DNA of 5,912 nucleotides from Candidatus Omnitrophota bacterium (GTDB lineage: Bacteria; Omnitrophota; Gorgyraeia; Gorgyraeales; Gorgyraeaceae), in assembly GCA_003485765.1 (NCBI GenBank), contig DNHS01000033.1:45209-51120 (forward strand). The letters are read 5' to 3'. The position numbers were made by a program, and so were the translations under genes. The notes beneath the pieces were generated by a model that was given only the letters and a program-made list of their open reading frames with translations, was not told the origin of the DNA and searched no databases. Positions 5,356-5,912 of the stretch are shown piece after piece; position 1 is the first letter of the stretch, and each line of letters opens with the position of its first letter.

Positions 5356-5912
5356 ATGAGAAGCGATATTATTAAAAAAGGTGTTTCTAAAGCAGGCAAC
5401 AGAGCTCTTTTATATGCCACAGGCGTATGCTGCAATGATCTGAAAAAGCCTTTTATAGGTATAGCGTCCAGCTTTACTGATCTTATACCAGGCCATATGC
5501 ACATGCGAACGCTGGAACGCTCTATTGAAAACGGGGTTTACGCGGGTGGAGGAAAGCCTTTTATTTTCGGAATACCCGGTATATGCGATGGCATTGCAAT
5601 GGGCCATTCAGGCATGAAATATTCTCTTGCGTCAAGGGAACTGATAGCAGATATGGTTGAGACAGTTGCAGGCGCGTATTCACTTGATGGCCTTGTGCTT
5701 TTAACCAATTGTGACAAGATTACTCCAGGTATGTTAATGGCAAGCGCGAGAGTGAATATACCTACCATTATTGTCACAGCAGGCCCGATGATGACAGGCC
5801 ATTATAAAGGAAGGCGGCTGGATCTTGTAAGGGATACATTTGAAGCTGTTGGAAAGTTCAAAAAGGGTGAAATCTCAAAAGAAGACATGGATGAACTTGA
5901 GATGAACGCTTG
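5356..5912 (+). CDS. ilvD: dihydroxy-acid dehydratase, 3'-truncated by window edge
   Basis: Dehydrates 2,3-dihydroxy-isovalerate and 2,3-dihydroxy-3-methylvalerate to the 2-keto acids of valine, leucine and isoleucine synthesis, using an Fe-S cluster. My translation from the ATG gives 185 complete codons, about a third of the usual 550-570 residues. Visible: MRSDIIKKG (1-9), ALLYATG (17-23), KKPFIGIASSFTDLIPGH (30-47), CDGIAMGHSGMKYSL (77-91) with metal-binding Asp78, SRELIADMVE (93-102), and LLTNCDKITPGMLM (115-128) with cluster ligand Cys119, Asp120 and the usually carbamylated Lys121. GPMMTGHYKG (143-152) and FEAVGKFKKGEIS (162-174) follow. The frame ends at ELEMNA plus TG, consistent with the family's next cysteine. 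Related 6-phosphogluconate dehydratase (Edd) is less likely because the N-terminus matches IlvD closely. AAAGGG (5346-5351) precedes the start and overlaps the upstream stop, so it is probably cotranscribed with the isomerase. Confidence 0.94.
   Translation, partial: MRSDIIKKGVSKAGNRALLYATGVCCNDLKKPFIGIASSFTDLIPGHMHMRTLERSIENGVYAGGGKPFIFGIPGICDGIAMGHSGMKYSLASRELIADMVETVAGAYSLDGLVLLTNCDKITPGMLMASARVNIPTIIVTAGPMMTGHYKGRRLDLVRDTFEAVGKFKKGEISKEDMDELEMNA

Noticed and set aside
1..5912. A novel defence, mobile or biosynthetic system
   Set aside because: Every sizeable + strand frame matches a known housekeeping family and there is no unexplained coding stretch, repeat array or integration signature.

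Overview
This is an AT-rich bacterial chromosomal window packed with housekeeping genes. All eight genes lie on the + strand and every one is recognisable. The only sizeable non-coding gap is 99 bp (4274-4372). I see no mobile elements, CRISPR arrays, rRNA or tRNA genes, phage genes or large repeats. Both ends cut a gene: the first lacks its 5' end and the last lacks its 3' end.

Layout. Positions 1-731 hold the C-terminal two thirds of a methylthioribose-1-phosphate isomerase (mtnA). It overlaps by 29 nt the thiamine-monophosphate kinase gene thiL (703-1605). Next come two genes of the tRNA t6A37 modification pathway, tsaE (1611-2030) and tsaB (2011-2682, TTG start, 20 nt overlap with tsaE). 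Then alanine racemase alr (2679-3791, ATGA overlap with tsaB) and transcript-cleavage factor greA (3800-4273). The spacing from mtnA to greA is so tight that one polycistronic transcript is likely. After the 99-bp gap, which carries a good sigma70-type extended -10 promoter, a second unit begins. It encodes an exported parvulin-type peptidyl-prolyl isomerase of the PpiC/SurA/PrsA kind (4373-5347), followed 8 nt later by dihydroxy-acid dehydratase ilvD (5356 to the window end).

How the genes fit together. They serve different pathways: methionine salvage, thiamine diphosphate synthesis, t6A tRNA modification, D-alanine for peptidoglycan, transcription elongation, envelope protein folding and branched-chain amino acid synthesis. 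The one clear functional pair is tsaE-tsaB; their partners tsaC and tsaD are not in this window. Co-location of tsaE/tsaB with thiL or alr is a familiar kind of bacterial housekeeping cluster.

Organism. Alr implies a peptidoglycan-containing bacterium. An AT-rich genome with frequent ATA and AGA/AGG codons, a compact ThiL and an IlvD whose visible signature is of the [4Fe-4S] type suggests an anaerobic or uncultured lineage. Omnitrophota or a similar candidate phylum is a low-confidence guess from general resemblance, not from a database search. I found no evidence of an undescribed system. The points worth a second look are start-codon, overlap and promoter details and a few protein features.
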